From Quisquiliibacterium sp036525975 (GTDB lineage: Bacteria; Pseudomonadota; Gammaproteobacteria; Burkholderiales; Burkholderiaceae_E), in NCBI GenBank assembly GCA_036525975.1, contig DATCZK010000087.1:1-7919 (forward strand): a DNA stretch of 7,919 nt, written 5' to 3'. The notes under the pieces were generated by a model, which saw only the letters and a program-made list of their open reading frames with translations, did no database searches and was not told where the DNA came from. Below, one piece after another: positions 6,769-7,919 of this stretch. A program made the translations under genes and the position numbers. Position 1 is the first letter of the stretch. Every line of letters starts with the position of its first letter.

Positions 6769-6794
6769 TTGCGCCCTCGCGCCCCGCCCCGACC

Positions 6795-7358
6795 ATGACC
6801 GAACCCACCCCGCACGCACTGCGACGGCCCGCCTCGCTGGTCGAGCTCTTTCTCGTGTTCAGCGGGCTCGCGCTGCGCGGCTTCGGCGGCGTGCTGCCGT
6901 GGGCGCAGCGCGCGATCGTCGACGAGCAGCGCTGGCTCGAGCAGCGCGACTTCGTCGAGATGCTCGCGCTCGCGCAGGTGCTGCCCGGGCCCAACGTGTG
7001 CAACCTCGCGCTGATGGTGGGGGATCGCTACTTCGGGCTGCGCGGCGCGATCGTGGCTCTCGCCGGGATGATGCTCGCGCCGCTGGGCGTCGTGCTCACG
7101 CTCGCGGCGCTCTACGTGCACTACTCCGACGTGCCCACCGTGGCCGCGGCGCTGCGCGGGATGGGCGCCGCCGCCGCCGGCATGCTGATCGCCACCGCCT
7201 GGAAGATGGCGCGCACCCAGCGCCACGATCGCGCCGGCTGGCTGTTCGTCGCGCTCTCCTTCGTCGCGGTCGGCGTGCTGCGCTGGCCGCTGGCGTGGGT
7301 GATGCTTGGGCTGGGCAGCGCCGCGGTCGGGCTCGCCTGGGCGAGGAGCCGGCGATGA
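6795..7358 (+). CDS. chrA: CHR-family (ChrA) transporter, N-terminal-type half protein
   Basis: This 187-residue membrane protein is one half of a chromate/anion transporter of the CHR family. Full-length ChrA is about 400 residues with two homologous halves; here they are separate genes. Family motifs are LRGFGGVLPW (28-37), the QVLPGPN motif (61-67) followed by LALMVGDRYFGLRGA, and a proline-bearing hydrophobic segment (about 84-107). Further hydrophobic stretches span about 120-136, 148-162 and 166-183. The ATG at 6795 gives a good N-terminus just before the first conserved helix, although the frame is open upstream and no Shine-Dalgarno sequence precedes it. Its stop overlaps the next start (ATGA). 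Short CHR pairs are known to act together in chromate resistance in Bacillus. Chromate as substrate here is inferred, and sulfate or another oxyanion is possible. Confidence 0.88.
   Translation: MTEPTPHALRRPASLVELFLVFSGLALRGFGGVLPWAQRAIVDEQRWLEQRDFVEMLALAQVLPGPNVCNLALMVGDRYFGLRGAIVALAGMMLAPLGVVLTLAALYVHYSDVPTVAAALRGMGAAAAGMLIATAWKMARTQRHDRAGWLFVALSFVAVGVLRWPLAWVMLGLGSAAVGLAWARSRR
7343..7348 (+). promoter_or_regulatory. Ribosome-binding site of the second CHR gene
   Basis: GAGGAG sits 6 nt before the ATG at 7355, inside the end of the preceding gene. It confirms that start and suggests efficient coupled translation of both halves. Confidence 0.75.
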
Positions 7359-7882
7359 GCGCGGCAGAGCTGGCGGAGCTCTTCACCCACTTCCTGATGC
7401 TGTCGATGCTCGCGGTGGGCGGCGCGATCACGGCCGCCCCCGAGATGCACCGCTTCGTCGTGGGCAACGGCTGGATCGACGACGCGCAGTTCAGCGCGTC
7501 GATCGCGATCGCGCAGGCCTCGCCCGGCCCGAACATCCTGTTCGTGACGCTGATCGGCTTCACCGCAGGCGGGGCGGCCGGCGCGGTGGCCACCACGGTG
7601 GGGATGCTGCTGCCCTCGTCGGTGGTGGCGCTGGCGCTGTTTCGCTGGACCGAGCGCCGCCACCAGCTGCCGTGGGTGAAGGCATTTCGCGCCGGAATGG
7701 CGCCGATCACGATCGGTCTCGTGCTCGCCACCGGCTGGATCCTCGCGCAGGCCAACCTCGACGCGCCGGTGATGCTCGCGATCACGGCGGCGAGCGCGCT
7801 CGCGCTCGTGCGCACCGGCCTCAACCCGCTGTGGACGATCGCGGCCGGCGCGCTGATCGGGGTGGCTTCGCTGCCGCTGTGA
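7355..7882 (+). CDS. chrA: CHR-family (ChrA) transporter, C-terminal-type half protein
   Basis: This 175-residue membrane protein is the partner half of the CHR transporter. It has the paired family motifs in the variants VGGAITAAPEMHRF (21-34) and QASPGPNILFVTLIG (54-68), then hydrophobic helices (about 59-70, 75-96, 116-132, 138-152, 159-173). The start ATG overlaps the stop of the first half and has a good GAGGAG ribosome-binding site. It cannot be a frameshifted single gene in a simple sense: each half has its own proper start, ribosome-binding site and complete motif set. That fits the known short-chain, two-gene CHR organisation, in which the two products are thought to insert and work together. 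It ends 37 nt before the window edge. Confidence 0.88.
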   Translation: MSAAELAELFTHFLMLSMLAVGGAITAAPEMHRFVVGNGWIDDAQFSASIAIAQASPGPNILFVTLIGFTAGGAAGAVATTVGMLLPSSVVALALFRWTERRHQLPWVKAFRAGMAPITIGLVLATGWILAQANLDAPVMLAITAASALALVRTGLNPLWTIAAGALIGVASLPL

Positions 7883-7895
7883 CGCCTTTGCGCGC

Positions 7896-7919
7896 GTGCC
7901 CGGCGCGGGTGCCCGGCGC
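7896..7919. repeat. 11-bp direct repeat at the window edge
   Basis: GTGCCCGGCGC occurs at 7896-7906 and again at 7909-7919, a 13-bp period, directly after the second CHR gene. The array may continue beyond the window, so its extent is unknown. No gene or terminator is visible in the 37 bp after 7882. Confidence 0.5.

Noticed and set aside
5154..7358. A 734-codon plus-strand open frame that runs antisense through pstC and pstS and joins the first CHR gene in frame.
   Set aside because: Up to about 6794 the translation is rich in Arg, His, Glu and Val with no recognisable fold, and it lies opposite genes with intact motifs. High-GC coding DNA commonly leaves such frames open. Only the part from the ATG at 6795 is a real gene.
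6795..7882. A full-length chrA broken by a frameshift.
   Set aside because: The second half has its own ATG and a GAGGAG ribosome-binding site, and the two genes overlap by a standard ATGA. Two-gene short CHR transporters are an established arrangement.

Overview
The window is ordinary-looking, very GC-rich bacterial chromosome holding a complete phosphate-starvation (Pho) locus followed by a pair of half-size chromate/anion transporter genes. The PhoB/PhoR type, the pst-phoU organisation, the strong G/C third-position bias and the paired short CHR genes fit a proteobacterium. I lean towards a betaproteobacterium such as a Burkholderiales member, but no marker gene here fixes the taxonomy.

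Layout, left to right. (1) Positions 2-136 hold the last 44 codons of an unidentified plus-strand gene, whose stop overlaps the phoB start in an ATGA. (2) phoB (133-819) and phoR (816-2132) lie on the plus strand and are joined by another ATGA overlap. They encode the response regulator and the membrane sensor kinase. (3) A 57-bp convergent spacer made of hexamer repeats (about 2136-2184) separates phoR from phoU. (4) On the minus strand, transcribed right to left, lies the operon pstS (5637-6665), pstC (4677-5630), pstA (3731-4666), pstB (2898-3719) and phoU (2190-2867), with gaps of 6, 10, 11 and 30 nt. It encodes the periplasmic phosphate-binding protein, two permeases, the ATPase and the PhoU signalling protein. 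(5) A 129-bp divergent intergenic region carries a good PhoB-box candidate reading towards pstS: two 11-bp direct repeats, with a -10 hexamer exactly 10 nt downstream. (6) On the plus strand are two overlapping genes, 6795-7358 and 7355-7882, each encoding one half of a ChrA-type (CHR family) transporter.

How it works together (family knowledge plus inference). PstSCAB imports phosphate. PstB/PhoU report transporter state to PhoR. When phosphate is scarce PhoR phosphorylates PhoB, which should bind the box at about 6707-6728 and raise pst-phoU expression. The CHR pair is divergent from this operon, and its role here (chromate efflux or other oxyanion movement) is unproven.

I found no mobile element, CRISPR array, RNA gene or convincing novel system. 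The long additional open frames on both strands are high-GC shadows of the genes listed. The points most worth checking are the Pho box, the divergent CHR pair, the lineage of PstS, and the repeat-filled phoR/phoU junction.
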